Counted from the stretch's first letter, positions 54,387 to 63,844 are shown. The stretch is DNA of 64,000 nt from Myroides sp. JBRI-B21084 (GCF_030545015.1 NZ_CP120653.1:496001-560000); one strand, 5' to 3'. The notes: generated by a model from the letters alone, not told the origin. Translations and numbers: made by a program.

Positions 54387-55352
54387 ATGGCAAATATTAC
54401 TGCTGCAGACGTAAATAAATTAAGACAAACTACAGGTGCCGGAATGATGGACTGTAAAAAAGCTTTAGTTGAAGCTGAAGGAGATTTTGATAAAGCAATC
54501 CAAATCTTACGTGAAAAAGGTCAAAAAGTAGCTGCTAACCGTTCAGACCGTGAGTCTACAGAAGGGGCTGCTGTTTCTTTTATCAACGCAGACAACACTA
54601 AAGGTGCAATTATTACTTTAAACTGCGAAACTGATTTCGTAGGAAAAAACGAATCTTTTGTTGCTTTAGCTAACGAATTAGTTGAAAAAGCAATTAACTT
54701 TTCTTCTAAAGAAGAATTTTTAGCTTCTCCATACAACGATACTATGACTGTTGCTGATAAATTAATCGAGCAAACTGGTGTTATTGGTGAAAAAATTGAA
54801 ATTGGTGGTTTTGAAATCTTAGAAGGTGCTTTTGTTGGAACTTATGTTCACGTTAACAAAATTGCTGCTTTAACTGCTTTATCTTCTAAAATTGATAACG
54901 CTGAGGCTTTAGCTAAAGATGTTTCTATGCAAGTTGCTTCAATGGGTGCAGAAACTTTATCTTACAAAGATTTTGACCCTGCGTTTGTTGAAAGCGAAAC
55001 TGCTGCACGTATTGCAGTAATTGAAAAAGATAATGAAGAATTAGCTCGTTTAGGTAAAACTTTGAAAAACGTTCCTAAATACATTTCTTATGCTCAAATT
55101 ACCGATGCAGTTTTAGCACAAGCTGAAGAAGATGCTAAAGCTGAATTAAAAGCAGAAGGTAAGCCAGAACAAATTTGGGATAAAATTTTACCAGGTAAAA
55201 TTGCTCGTTTTATTTCTGATAACACTACTTTAGATCAAGAAAAAGCGTTATTAGACCAAAACTTTATTAAAGACGATTCTAAAAAAGTAGGTGATTACGT
55301 AAAAGGTTACAATGTTGAAATCGCTGGTTTCAAACGTGTTTCTTTAGGATAA
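54387..55352 (+). CDS. tsf: Translation elongation factor Ts
   Basis: 321 residues from ATG 54387, the standard start (MANITAADVNKLRQTTGAG); an in-frame ATG further upstream lies inside the attenuator hairpin. The N-terminal UBA-like part has TGAGMMDCKKAL, and the TDFVGKNESF segment binds EF-Tu. It exchanges GDP on EF-Tu. The extra C-terminal part is usual for Bacteroidota. Confidence 0.97.
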   Translation: MANITAADVNKLRQTTGAGMMDCKKALVEAEGDFDKAIQILREKGQKVAANRSDRESTEGAAVSFINADNTKGAIITLNCETDFVGKNESFVALANELVEKAINFSSKEEFLASPYNDTMTVADKLIEQTGVIGEKIEIGGFEILEGAFVGTYVHVNKIAALTALSSKIDNAEALAKDVSMQVASMGAETLSYKDFDPAFVESETAARIAVIEKDNEELARLGKTLKNVPKYISYAQITDAVLAQAEEDAKAELKAEGKPEQIWDKILPGKIARFISDNTTLDQEKALLDQNFIKDDSKKVGDYVKGYNVEIAGFKRVSLG

Positions 55353-55370
55353 TTTACTTTTTAAGTATAA

Positions 55371-55409
55371 TAAAAAGCCTCAAATTCAATTGAATTTGGG
55401 GCTTTTTTA
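55371..55409 (+). terminator. Terminator after tsf
   Basis: A long stem from AAAAAGCC.. to ..GGCTTTTTT (55372-55389 with 55390-55407; one T-G pair). The AATT centre forms the loop. Confidence 0.9.
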
Positions 55410-55486
55410 TGGGTAAAATGAAAACTATTTTTAATTAGTTATTGTAACAAATTGATTTACATTGTTACTAATATAAAAAAATAGTT

Positions 55487-57865
55487 ATGAAAAACATATT
55501 ACTAGTATTATCCTTGTTTTTTGCAGGGTTAATAAACGCACAAAATATAAAAATTGAAGGAGTTGTTACTTTTGAAGACCAACCTATTCCTGAAACTTTT
55601 GTTACCATAAAAACCAACAAGGTTTATAACACTACTACAAACAACGATGGATATTTTTCTGTAGAAATTCCTGAAGATGTTACGAATTACACCATAACTT
55701 GGGAACATTCGCAGTTTAAAGTTCTATCAAAAACGCTAAAGTATGTTGCAGGTGAAAAATTAGATTTGCAATTTACAGAACAAACAACCGAAGAGCTAGC
55801 AGCAATTATAATAAATCAAACCAATAAAAACATTCGCAGATTTGCTGATAAAACTGTGGTAGATGTAGAAAAATTAACTGTGTTAAATTCGGGTAGTGTT
55901 TTTGATGCGGTTAATAAATTACCTGGTGTTTTGGTTACAGCCAATGGACAAATTGCGCATAACGGAAAACTGGCAACCATTTTTTTAGATGGCGAACCAA
56001 CGGGTATGAGTGGTGATCAACTTACAAACTTTCTTAAAAACCTACCAGCAAACACTGTGAAAAGCATTGAAATTATTGATCGTCCTGGTGCAAAATACAG
56101 CGCTACTTTTAATGGTACAATTATTAATGTTATAACGAAATCGGCAAAAATTGAAGGTTTTAGTGGAAGTTTTATGCAAGAAAATCGTATAAACAGTAAA
56201 ATTAAAAACAGTACATCGGCGCAAATCATGTTTAAAAAAAACAAAATAAGCTGGAGCATGAACACCGGTTATACCCATCACGAAGGCAATAGTTCGTCTG
56301 CTAATGAATTTAGTTATATAAGCAACGGAACGCCTATTAACGCCAGCGAAAACTATTGGAACAACAGTTGGTATCAAAATGTTTATTTACGCAATAAATG
56401 GCAATATAAATTAAGTGATTTTACCAGTTTAACCCTTAAATACAACTTTAATCATAATTATAATAAGCCATTGAATTATGGCGCCGTGGTTAATACGTTT
56501 GGCAATACACAACAAATGTATACACAACAAACTAAAAATTTAAGTAAAAACAACATGCATGAATTGCAGTTTGTATATGCGCAAAAGTTAGATACACTTG
56601 GAACTAATTTTACATTAACATCAAATACAGAATTTCAAAATAATGGAAACAACAACCAGTTGTTTGTAAAAGATGAAAAAGTTTCAAGCATTTTAGCCGA
56701 TAACAATTTTGTGTACAGCCAAACCAAAGCCGATTTTGAAAAGCCAATAAAAGCAGTTAATGGCAATTTAGAAACGGGCGCACATTTTACACATTCGGTT
56801 TCAAATAATAACGGTCTTTATAATTGGAATCAAGCCAGAACTTATATTCCTTATGATTTTAAATACACCAATAAAGCTGTTTACACCAGTTTATCAAGCA
56901 ACATAAAATCGTTAATGATTTCGGCAGGTTTACGATTCGAAAATTTAACGTATCAATCACAAACAGCTGTTGATTCTTTAAATTTAAAAAAGCATTATAC
57001 TAATGTTTTTCCAACAGTTTCGTTAAAATATTCATTAACTTCGGGTGTTTATCTTAGTACAGGATATAGCAAACGAATGAATTTGCCTGGTGCGCAAGCG
57101 TTCAATCCTAATATAACATCGCAAAATAGTTTGTTGCTTTCAAACGCTGGAAATCCTAATTTACAGCCCGAAATAAGTCACAACATAAATGCAACGATGA
57201 CTGTTTTTGATTATATTTATTTTAGTTACAACCTTTCAAAAATGCCTAATCAAAATGTAGCTTTTTATGAAATTGCTCCAAATGGTACGCTTGAATCTAA
57301 ATCGCATAATATTAAAAACGGTATTTCGCAAAGTTTTAATATGGGGTTGCCCATTCCTTACGCTATGTTTACCAAAGGTTTAAAAAATATGATTAACGAC
57401 AGAAACGGGCTAAATGTTGATGAACTTTCGTTTACCTACTTAAATGCGGGCTATTTTAAAACAAAGTACAACAATGTAATTCCTGAAAAGTTTCAAAAAG
57501 GTGCGTTTTATATTTTTACTTATTCGCAGTTTTATTTGGGTGGTAATACACGTTTGTACATTACGTATTATAATATGTTTAAAGGGGTAATGAATTTGTA
57601 CGAATTGAATAAACCAGCACAAAACCTGAATGTTGCGTTTAATAAGAAATTTTTAGATAATAAATTAACTTTAAATGTTGGGGTTGATAATGTGTTGAAT
57701 ACCGATGGTTATAACGTAAATGTTTTTGGTAACGGCTTGCAAATGCGTACCGAAACTATGAACGAACGCCGCATGTTTAAAGTTGGTTTAACCTTTAATT
57801 TTGGTGGTTTTAAAGACCAAAACCAAATTTTTCCGCAAACTACCCCGCCTTTTAAAACAAATTAG
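55487..57865 (+). CDS. Outer-membrane beta-barrel receptor (TonB-dependent-like, OMP_b-brl_3 type)
   Basis: 792 residues. A signal peptide (about 19 residues ending NAQ) precedes a carboxypeptidase regulatory-like domain (about 22-95), a plug-like domain (about 115-210, DAVNKLPGVLVTANGQIAHNG in part, and IEIIDRPGAKY) and a long beta-barrel to the end. The barrel fits the family of outer-membrane proteins related to TonB receptors that usually lack a clear TonB box. I see no partner SusD gene, so the ligand is open. Single gene; no consensus promoter noted. Confidence 0.88.
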   Translation: MKNILLVLSLFFAGLINAQNIKIEGVVTFEDQPIPETFVTIKTNKVYNTTTNNDGYFSVEIPEDVTNYTITWEHSQFKVLSKTLKYVAGEKLDLQFTEQTTEELAAIIINQTNKNIRRFADKTVVDVEKLTVLNSGSVFDAVNKLPGVLVTANGQIAHNGKLATIFLDGEPTGMSGDQLTNFLKNLPANTVKSIEIIDRPGAKYSATFNGTIINVITKSAKIEGFSGSFMQENRINSKIKNSTSAQIMFKKNKISWSMNTGYTHHEGNSSSANEFSYISNGTPINASENYWNNSWYQNVYLRNKWQYKLSDFTSLTLKYNFNHNYNKPLNYGAVVNTFGNTQQMYTQQTKNLSKNNMHELQFVYAQKLDTLGTNFTLTSNTEFQNNGNNNQLFVKDEKVSSILADNNFVYSQTKADFEKPIKAVNGNLETGAHFTHSVSNNNGLYNWNQARTYIPYDFKYTNKAVYTSLSSNIKSLMISAGLRFENLTYQSQTAVDSLNLKKHYTNVFPTVSLKYSLTSGVYLSTGYSKRMNLPGAQAFNPNITSQNSLLLSNAGNPNLQPEISHNINATMTVFDYIYFSYNLSKMPNQNVAFYEIAPNGTLESKSHNIKNGISQSFNMGLPIPYAMFTKGLKNMINDRNGLNVDELSFTYLNAGYFKTKYNNVIPEKFQKGAFYIFTYSQFYLGGNTRLYITYYNMFKGVMNLYELNKPAQNLNVAFNKKFLDNKLTLNVGVDNVLNTDGYNVNVFGNGLQMRTETMNERRMFKVGLTFNFGGFKDQNQIFPQTTPPFKTN

Positions 57866-57867
57866 TT

Positions 57868-57920
57868 AAAAAATAAAGCCCTAAAATTAGACTGCCCCCA
57901 AAAATTTGGGACTTTATTTT
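57868..57920. terminator. Terminator between two convergent genes
   Basis: AAATAAAG.CCC near 57870-57882 pairs with GGGACTTTATTT near 57907-57919, with one bulge. It overlaps the stop codon of the minus-strand gene. T runs exist on both strands. Confidence 0.5.
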
Positions 57921-58789
57921 ACAACTTTTAGTTCAAAATATAAATCTTCTTTTAATAGTACTTCTTTGTAAAATTTACCTCGGGACTTATCATTAAATAA
58001 AAAAGAGTATAATTTGGTTTCTAAATTTGGGTTGTTTATTTCTTTAACTGTAGCAAACATAAGATTGTCATTAACGTTTACATTATTTAAATCATTAGGT
58101 ACAAATTCTACACCTATATAAATTTCTTCTCCTTTTTTTAGTTCAATAATATTGTTAAATTCAAATTCTATTCTAAAATCTTTATTATTTAATTTACCGG
58201 TATTGTTTTTTGGAATAGTAAATACTTCAACTTCAGATTCAATTAGGGTAGAAGCAGGCTCAATTGTTTTTTTAAAAACAAGCGGTCTTAATCTTTTGGT
58301 TAAATAGATACCATTGTTTTTTGCAATAAAACATATACCATTAAACTTTACATCGGTAGTTGCTTTATATTTTGTTAGTGTTGAAAAGCCTTCAGTTGCA
58401 GGAATGCTTGAAAACCATAAATGAGCTTTAGGTTTTTTGAAAAGTTTTTCCCATACAGAATTGATAACATCTATTACAATTTCATTTAATAAAATATCTG
58501 CCTTTTTTAATTCAATTTTAAAAGAATTATTAATATCGGCAACTTTTACATTTTTATCTTCATACCCTATACATTTGATAGTGATGGTTTCATTTTTATT
58601 TACATTTTTTAAATGAAACATACCTAAACTATCCGAATATACGGGACGTTCTGATGCTTGTGAAAAAATTTGCGCGTAAGGTACGGGTTCATTTTCTGAA
58701 ATAATTGAACCTTTTATGTTTTGTTGTGAAAAACTTATTTGTTGAAATAAGATGAATACAATAAGATAGAATTTATTTGTAATGCGCAT
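57914..58789 (-). CDS. Carboxypeptidase-like regulatory-domain protein of unknown function
   Basis: 291 residues. A signal peptide (about 21 residues ending SFSQ) is followed by a carboxypeptidase regulatory-like beta-sandwich (about 24-95: GSIISENEPVPYAQIF, SLGMFHLKNV, CIGYEDKNV) and a domain of about 190 residues of mixed strands that I do not recognise. No barrel follows, unlike TonB receptors. Probably periplasmic or on the outer-membrane inner face. Confidence 0.82.
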   Translation of the reverse strand: MRITNKFYLIVFILFQQISFSQQNIKGSIISENEPVPYAQIFSQASERPVYSDSLGMFHLKNVNKNETITIKCIGYEDKNVKVADINNSFKIELKKADILLNEIVIDVINSVWEKLFKKPKAHLWFSSIPATEGFSTLTKYKATTDVKFNGICFIAKNNGIYLTKRLRPLVFKKTIEPASTLIESEVEVFTIPKNNTGKLNNKDFRIEFEFNNIIELKKGEEIYIGVEFVPNDLNNVNVNDNLMFATVKEINNPNLETKLYSFLFNDKSRGKFYKEVLLKEDLYFELKVVK

Positions 58790-58811
58790 ATTTATTTTAA
58801 AAACCTTTAAA

Positions 58812-58819
58812 TATCTTTG
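58812..58819 (+). promoter_or_regulatory. Candidate -7 element for tag
   Basis: TATCTTTG matches TAnnTTTG, 20 bases before the ATG at 58840. Confidence 0.45.
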
Positions 58820-58839
58820 TAAGATAAATATAGAAAAAA

Positions 58840-59403
58840 ATGGAAATAAAACGTTGCGATTGGGTTACAAATGATGAATTGTATATAAAATACCACGACG
58901 AAGAATGGGGAAAACCTGTTTACGACGATGAAACTATTTTTGAATTTTTAGTGTTAGAATCGTTTCAGGCGGGTTTAAGTTGGTTTACCATTTTAAAAAA
59001 ACGCGAGAATTTTCGTGCTGCTTTTGATCAATTCAACTATAAAAAAATAGCTAATTATAACCCTGAAAAATTAGAGTCTTTAATGCAAGATGCAGGTATT
59101 GTACGCAACAAATTAAAAATTTTAGCTACCGTTAACAACGCACAGCGCTTTATGGAAGTTCAAAAAGAATTTGGCAGTTTTTCTAAATATATTTGGGGTT
59201 TTGTAAACCATAAAACTATTAATAACAAAGTTAAAAGTATTAAAGATGTACAAGCAACTACAGATATTTCTGATGCGTTAGCTAAAGATTTAAAAAAACG
59301 CGGTTTTAAATTTTTGGGTTCAACCGTAATGTATGCGCACATGCAAGCAACCGGTATGGTTAACGATCACTTAACAACATGTTTTTGTTATAACAAACAC
59401 TAA
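58840..59403 (+). CDS. tag: DNA-3-methyladenine glycosylase I
   Basis: 187 residues. It begins RCDWVTNDELYIKYHDEEWG, has FEFLVLESFQAGLSWFTIL, and ends HLTTCFCYN. The N-terminal Cys and His and the C-terminal His and Cys form the zinc site of the Tag family. It removes 3-methyladenine from alkylated DNA. The next gene starts at the base after its stop. Confidence 0.95.
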   Translation: MEIKRCDWVTNDELYIKYHDEEWGKPVYDDETIFEFLVLESFQAGLSWFTILKKRENFRAAFDQFNYKKIANYNPEKLESLMQDAGIVRNKLKILATVNNAQRFMEVQKEFGSFSKYIWGFVNHKTINNKVKSIKDVQATTDISDALAKDLKKRGFKFLGSTVMYAHMQATGMVNDHLTTCFCYNKH

Positions 59404-60066
59404 ATGAAACTTACAAAAAAGCAAATTGTATTTATAATTCTAGGCGGTATTTTTGTAACCAATGCCATAGTTGCCGAATTAATAGGGGGTAAGCTCATAA
59501 ACGTTGGTCCGTTTATTTTAAGTATTGGCATTTTGCCTTGGCCTATTGTGTTTGTGGTTACCGATTTAATTAACGAATATTTTGGTAAAGAAGGTGTAAA
59601 AAAACTTACCTTTTTAACCACCGGACTTATTTTATATACGTTTTGCATGATATTTTTGGCGATACAAATACCTGCTTCAAATGTATCGGCTGTTAGTTTT
59701 AATGCTTTTAAAGAAGTTTTTGGGCAAGGTTTATGGATTATTATTGCCAGCATCATTGCCTTTGTTTGCTCACAGTTGATAGACGCTGCTTTGTTTGTGT
59801 TTTTTAAAAAGATAACAGGTGGTAAAAAAATATGGCTACGCAGTACAGGTTCTACCGTAATTTCGCAGTTATTTGATAGTTTTATTGTAACTGGAATAGC
59901 TTTTTGGCTTACGGGTAAATTATCTTTTCACGATTATATAAACATGGCAGCAACAGGTTATTCGTTTAAATTATTATTAGCAATTGGGCTAACACCTTTT
60001 ATTTATTTGGGACATTACGTTATTAAAAACTTTTTAGAAAAAGATACTCCAATTCAATCTTCATAA
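59404..60066 (+). CDS. Queuosine-precursor transporter (YhhQ/VUT-1 family)
   Basis: 220 residues with about six membrane helices. ILPWPIVFVVTDLINEYFGK and the SQLIDAALFVFFK and STVISQLFDSFI segments are characteristic of this family, which imports preQ0 or preQ1. queD is elsewhere in the window, so both synthesis and uptake may occur. Directly follows tag. The 3' end overlaps aat by 13 bases tail to tail. Confidence 0.9.
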   Translation: MKLTKKQIVFIILGGIFVTNAIVAELIGGKLINVGPFILSIGILPWPIVFVVTDLINEYFGKEGVKKLTFLTTGLILYTFCMIFLAIQIPASNVSAVSFNAFKEVFGQGLWIIIASIIAFVCSQLIDAALFVFFKKITGGKKIWLRSTGSTVISQLFDSFIVTGIAFWLTGKLSFHDYINMAATGYSFKLLLAIGLTPFIYLGHYVIKNFLEKDTPIQSS

Positions 60067-60713
60067 ACAACTTTTAGTTTTTTATTTAAAATTTGCATAA
60101 ACAAATCGCGCGGAATTTCCTCGGCACCTAATTGGGCTAAATAATCATTATAAACTTGGCAGTCAATTATTTGATAGTTGTTTGCTTTTAAATGTTGTGT
60201 TAGGTGAATAAAAGCTATTTTTGAAGCGTTTGATGTTTTAGAAAACATACTTTCGCCACAAAAAATATGTCCTAAATCAATACCGTATAAACCGCCAACC
60301 AGCTCCTTATTTTGCCAAACTTCAACCGATTTTGCTACACCCATTTCGTGTAATTTTACATACGCTTGTAACATTTCATCGGTAATCCAAGTGCCTAATT
60401 GTCCATTGCGTTTTATTTGTTGGCAATGGCTAATCACTTGTTCAAAAGCGGTATTAAAAGTTACTTTAAAAATGTTTCTATTTAAGATATTTCGGGTTGA
60501 TTTAGATATTTTTAATTGATTTAAAAATAAAACCATACGTTCTTCAGGTGCAAACCAGGTAATTTCTTCACCATCTTCAAACCAAGGAAAAATACCGCTG
60601 TGGTATGCAAGCTGTAGTCTTTCTGTAGATAAATCGCCGCCAAAAGCCACAATGCCCGATGAATGTGCTGTTTCTACACTTGGAAAATAAAGTTCGTTGG
60701 TAAGTTTGTACAT
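60054..60713 (-). CDS. aat: Leucyl/phenylalanyl-tRNA--protein transferase
   Basis: 219 residues from ATG 60713 (MYKLTNELYFPSVE, as in the family); an alternative ATG at 60749 would translate through the hairpin upstream. GGDLSTERLQLAYHSGIFPW, WFAPEERMVL and GGLYGIDLGHIFCGESMFS are the family motifs. The enzyme adds Leu or Phe to N-terminal Lys or Arg for ClpS/ClpAP degradation. A terminator hairpin abuts its start codon. Confidence 0.95.
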   Translation of the reverse strand: MYKLTNELYFPSVETAHSSGIVAFGGDLSTERLQLAYHSGIFPWFEDGEEITWFAPEERMVLFLNQLKISKSTRNILNRNIFKVTFNTAFEQVISHCQQIKRNGQLGTWITDEMLQAYVKLHEMGVAKSVEVWQNKELVGGLYGIDLGHIFCGESMFSKTSNASKIAFIHLTQHLKANNYQIIDCQVYNDYLAQLGAEEIPRDLFMQILNKKLKVVYED

Positions 60714-60746
60714 AAAAAAATCCCGATTACTAGTGTAATCAGGATT
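60714..60746 (-). terminator. Terminator after the DUF3127 gene, abutting the aat start
   Basis: A 12-base stem (60746-60735 with 60730-60719, one G-U pair) with a 4-base loop, then seven T running directly into the ATG of aat. Confidence 0.75.
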
Positions 60747-60770
60747 CAAAATTATTGTTTTCTATCGATA

Positions 60771-61268
60771 TTAAAAAGGTAAATCGTCTTCAGCTTCTTC
60801 GTTTTGATTAAAGTTTGGAGCTGGTGGAAAAGCGGTGTTATTGTTTGCTGCATATCCATTGTTTTGGTTTTCAAACGGATTAGGCTGTGCAAAACCTTGT
60901 GGTTGTTGCCCAAAACCTTGTTGCGGTTGTGCATATCCACCACCTTGTGGCTGCGCGTAACCTTGTGGTGCTTGGTTGTAAGCAGGTTGTTGCATTTGTG
61001 GACGATCGATTCTCCAACCTTGAATTGAGTTAAAATAACGGGTTTCACCTTGTGGATTAACCCATTCTCTACCACGTAAGTTAATACCAACGCGTACTTG
61101 TTCACCAATTTGAAATGAATTTAATAAATCGCATTTATCTTGTGTAAACTCAATTAAAATATGCTGCGGATATTGCTCTTCTGTAGTTACAACTACTTCT
61201 CTTTTTCTAAAAGTTGGGCTTACATCTTGTACCGGACCAACCATTTTTATTCTTCCTAAAACTTCCAT
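60771..61268 (-). CDS. DUF3127 protein with SSB-like layout
   Basis: 165 residues from ATG 61268 (MEVLGRIKMVGPVQDVSPTFRKRE is the family start; an ATG 11 codons upstream lies within the 3' end of the flavin reductase gene). Residues 1 to about 95 are the DUF3127 domain, thought to be an OB-fold. Residues 100-150 are a Gln, Gly, Pro and Asn-rich linker, and the end is EEAEDDLPF, like the acidic tip of single-stranded DNA-binding protein. Function is unknown; DNA binding is inferred. Follows the flavin reductase by 5 bases. Confidence 0.85.
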   Translation of the reverse strand: MEVLGRIKMVGPVQDVSPTFRKREVVVTTEEQYPQHILIEFTQDKCDLLNSFQIGEQVRVGINLRGREWVNPQGETRYFNSIQGWRIDRPQMQQPAYNQAPQGYAQPQGGGYAQPQQGFGQQPQGFAQPNPFENQNNGYAANNNTAFPPAPNFNQNEEAEDDLPF

Positions 61269-61273
61269 GTGTA

Positions 61274-62149
61274 TTATTTTGCTGCTAAAATTGTTTTCCA
61301 AGCCAATGTTACTTCATTTAAACTTAAAAAGTCTTTAGCTTTTTTAAAAATTAATTCGTTGTTATTATTGTTTACCCAGTTTGCAATTTCAGGATTTTCG
61401 TTTAAAAAAGTTACTACTTCATCACTTGTTGGCAGCACTTCTACATTGCCTAAAATCCCTAAGTCGTTCCCTGCAAATATACCACTTTTTTTGGCATTTT
61501 CAGGTATCGCGTCAACGCCAATACCCAATGTAGTAAGTGGTTTTTCAACTTCAAACATTCCTGGTGTAGCACGTGTGTACCAGTTGCCCCCCATACGTGC
61601 AATTAAATCTATTTTATGTTGATCGATACCGCCTTTTCCGTCTAAAATATCATTTGCAATGTGCATTTTTACAACTTCGCAAATAATCATATTTCCTGCA
61701 CCACCTTGATCGCCTAATGCAATTATTTGGTTTACTTTACATTCTAATTGCACCGGACTTTCGGCAACGCGAAAAGGTTTAACTAAATCTGATGCTACTT
61801 TTGTAAAACCGGCTTTTATAAATTCATCAACACCATCGGCATATTCAGTAGATGCTAACGAAAGTTGTTGCACCATGCTGTAATTAGCTATATTTATAAC
61901 TACTTCTTTAGTAGCTTCGCAATTTAACAAGGTATGTTTTACTGTGTTGTTGCGTACCCTACGTGCTGGCGAAAAAACCAATATGGGCGGGTTTGAACTA
62001 AAAATGTTAAAAAAACTAAAGGGCGATAAATTTGCATTTCCGTTTTCATCAACTGTACTTGCAAATGCAATTGGGCGTGGACCCACGGCGCCTTGTAAAT
62101 AGGCTTGTAATTGTACCGGATTTAAATCGGTTGGTTGTATGCTTAACAT
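61274..62149 (-). CDS. Flavin reductase family protein
   Basis: 291 residues. The N-terminal half has the FMN-binding split barrel of flavin reductases (VGPRPIAFASTVDENGNANLSPFSFF in part, then RRVRNNTVKHTL). The C-terminal half is longer than in small reductases. It probably reduces flavin or acts on a substrate with bound FMN; no partner oxygenase is near. A TATCTTTG element lies upstream. Confidence 0.88.
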   Translation of the reverse strand: MLSIQPTDLNPVQLQAYLQGAVGPRPIAFASTVDENGNANLSPFSFFNIFSSNPPILVFSPARRVRNNTVKHTLLNCEATKEVVINIANYSMVQQLSLASTEYADGVDEFIKAGFTKVASDLVKPFRVAESPVQLECKVNQIIALGDQGGAGNMIICEVVKMHIANDILDGKGGIDQHKIDLIARMGGNWYTRATPGMFEVEKPLTTLGIGVDAIPENAKKSGIFAGNDLGILGNVEVLPTSDEVVTFLNENPEIANWVNNNNNELIFKKAKDFLSLNEVTLAWKTILAAK

Positions 62150-62167
62150 AACTTAAATTGGTTTGAA

Positions 62168-62175
62168 CAAAGATA
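62168..62175 (-). promoter_or_regulatory. Candidate -7 element for the flavin reductase operon
   Basis: TATCTTTG on the minus strand, 18 bases before the ATG at 62149. Confidence 0.45.
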
Positions 62176-62274
62176 CATATAGCGATTAAAAATTTTGTTC
62201 CAATTTTAAAAATATTATCAACAAAAAAACGTTTTAAAGCAGTATATTGCCATTTGTATTACTAAATTTTATGT

Positions 62275-63426
62275 ATGTCTATTGTTAAAAGAAGTTTATA
62301 CACACGTTGGTTTATCTTGCTTTTTTCGTTGGGAATTTTAATTTTAATTCTTTGGAATACCTATTTGCTTTTTCAAACTTTTAAGCACGAAGAACGTGTA
62401 AAAATGGAAATTTGGGCACAAGCAAATCAAAAAATTAGTGAATCTCCTTTAGAGTCAGATATTGAACTTCCATCAAACATTTTAATAAAAAATACTACGA
62501 TACCGGCTATACTTACTACAGATAATGATAGTATTATTAGGCATTTTAATTTACCCGAAGAAGCTGAAACCAATTCTAAACTTCTGTATGAAATTTTAAA
62601 TGATTTAAAAAGTCAGAATTTACCAATTGAAGTTAAATTTTTGGGTGAAAAACAATATGTATATTACGGAAATTCATCGTTAATAAACAAATTAAAATAC
62701 TATCCAATGGCATTAATAGCTATTTTGGTTTTGTTTGGTTTGTTGGTGTATAGTTATTTTAGGGCAAGTAAAATGTCGTCCGAAAATAAATTATGGGCAG
62801 GTATGGCAAAAGAAACTGCACACCAAATTGGCACACCGCTTTCATCGCTTTTAGGTTGGTTAGAAATTATGAGGCTTGATGATATGGACGCTAATATAAT
62901 TGCCGAAATTCAAAAAGATGTGGATCGTTTGCAAACCATTGCCGACCGTTTTTCAAAAATTGGTTCTGAACCAAATTTAGAGTTGTTGAATATTGTTGAA
63001 GAAACCAAAAAGTCGTTTGATTATTTACAATCGCGCAGTTCAAAACAAATTGTTTTTGAGTTTGATACCAATACCGATATTGTAAATCTTATGCTGAACC
63101 CAACTTTACATAGTTGGACTATTGAAAACCTTGTAAAAAACGCTATTGACGCCATAAAAGGCAAAGGAAAAATTAAAGTTGAAATTAAAAACAACGAAAA
63201 TAATTTACAAATTTTAGTGAGTGATACTGGTAAAGGCATACCAAAAAATCAATTCCGTAAAATATTTGAGCCGGGCTTTTCTACCAAAAAGCGTGGTTGG
63301 GGCTTGGGTTTATCGCTTACGCAACGTATTGTTCAAAAATACCATAAAGGTTCCATACGTGTTTTAAAATCAGAAATAGGTAAAGGCACTACTTTTTCAA
63401 TTCAATACAAGAAAAAATCCCTTTGA
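62275..63426 (+). CDS. Orphan sensor histidine kinase
   Basis: 383 residues. Membrane helices at about 12-33 and 142-162 enclose a periplasmic sensor of about 105 residues. The H-box is KETAHQIGTPLSSLLGW (His183), followed by the N-box NLVKNAIDAI, DTGKGIP and GWGLGLSL. No HAMP domain is clear and no response-regulator gene lies next to it. The signal is unknown. A terminator overlaps its last codons. Confidence 0.93.
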   Translation: MSIVKRSLYTRWFILLFSLGILILILWNTYLLFQTFKHEERVKMEIWAQANQKISESPLESDIELPSNILIKNTTIPAILTTDNDSIIRHFNLPEEAETNSKLLYEILNDLKSQNLPIEVKFLGEKQYVYYGNSSLINKLKYYPMALIAILVLFGLLVYSYFRASKMSSENKLWAGMAKETAHQIGTPLSSLLGWLEIMRLDDMDANIIAEIQKDVDRLQTIADRFSKIGSEPNLELLNIVEETKKSFDYLQSRSSKQIVFEFDTNTDIVNLMLNPTLHSWTIENLVKNAIDAIKGKGKIKVEIKNNENNLQILVSDTGKGIPKNQFRKIFEPGFSTKKRGWGLGLSLTQRIVQKYHKGSIRVLKSEIGKGTTFSIQYKKKSL

Positions 63427-63446
63427 AATTTCAAAGGGATTTTTTT
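63412..63446. terminator. Bidirectional terminator overlapping the histidine kinase stop
   Basis: A perfect palindrome of 34 bases (63412-63445) with the stop codon inside it. A run on the left, T run on the right, so it serves both convergent genes. Confidence 0.88.
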
Positions 63447-63833
63447 TTATAAATGTGATGCTATTTGCTTGGCAGTTTCTTCAAATTCTTCTTTTGTAAG
63501 CGATGCTTTTCGTTGAAAACGCATATCGTCCATATCTTGTAAAGGTATTAAATGCACGTGTACGTGTGGTACTTCTAACCCTACAACAGCAACACCTACG
63601 CGTTTACATGGTACGGCTTTTTCAATGGCTTTTGCCACATCGTACGAAAATTCCATTAAACGCGTGTACAAGTCTTTTTCCATTTCAAAAATCTTGTTGA
63701 TTTCCTGTTTAGGAACGCACAAAGTATGGCCTTTTGCATTGGGATTTATATCTAAAAAAGCAATAAACTCGTTGTTTTCTGCAACTTTATACGATGGAAT
63801 TTCGCCGCTTATAATTTTAGTGAAAATGCTCAT
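63447..63833 (-). CDS. HIT family protein
   Basis: 128 residues. The histidine triad HVHVHL is at 90-95, with IPSYKVAENNEFIAFLDINP at the start. It belongs to the Hint-like group of nucleotide hydrolases/transferases acting on AMP-linked substrates. It lies 11 bases after greA, an arrangement common in flavobacteria. Confidence 0.93.
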   Translation of the reverse strand: MSIFTKIISGEIPSYKVAENNEFIAFLDINPNAKGHTLCVPKQEINKIFEMEKDLYTRLMEFSYDVAKAIEKAVPCKRVGVAVVGLEVPHVHVHLIPLQDMDDMRFQRKASLTKEEFEETAKQIASHL

Positions 63834-63844
63834 AGCTTAAAAAA

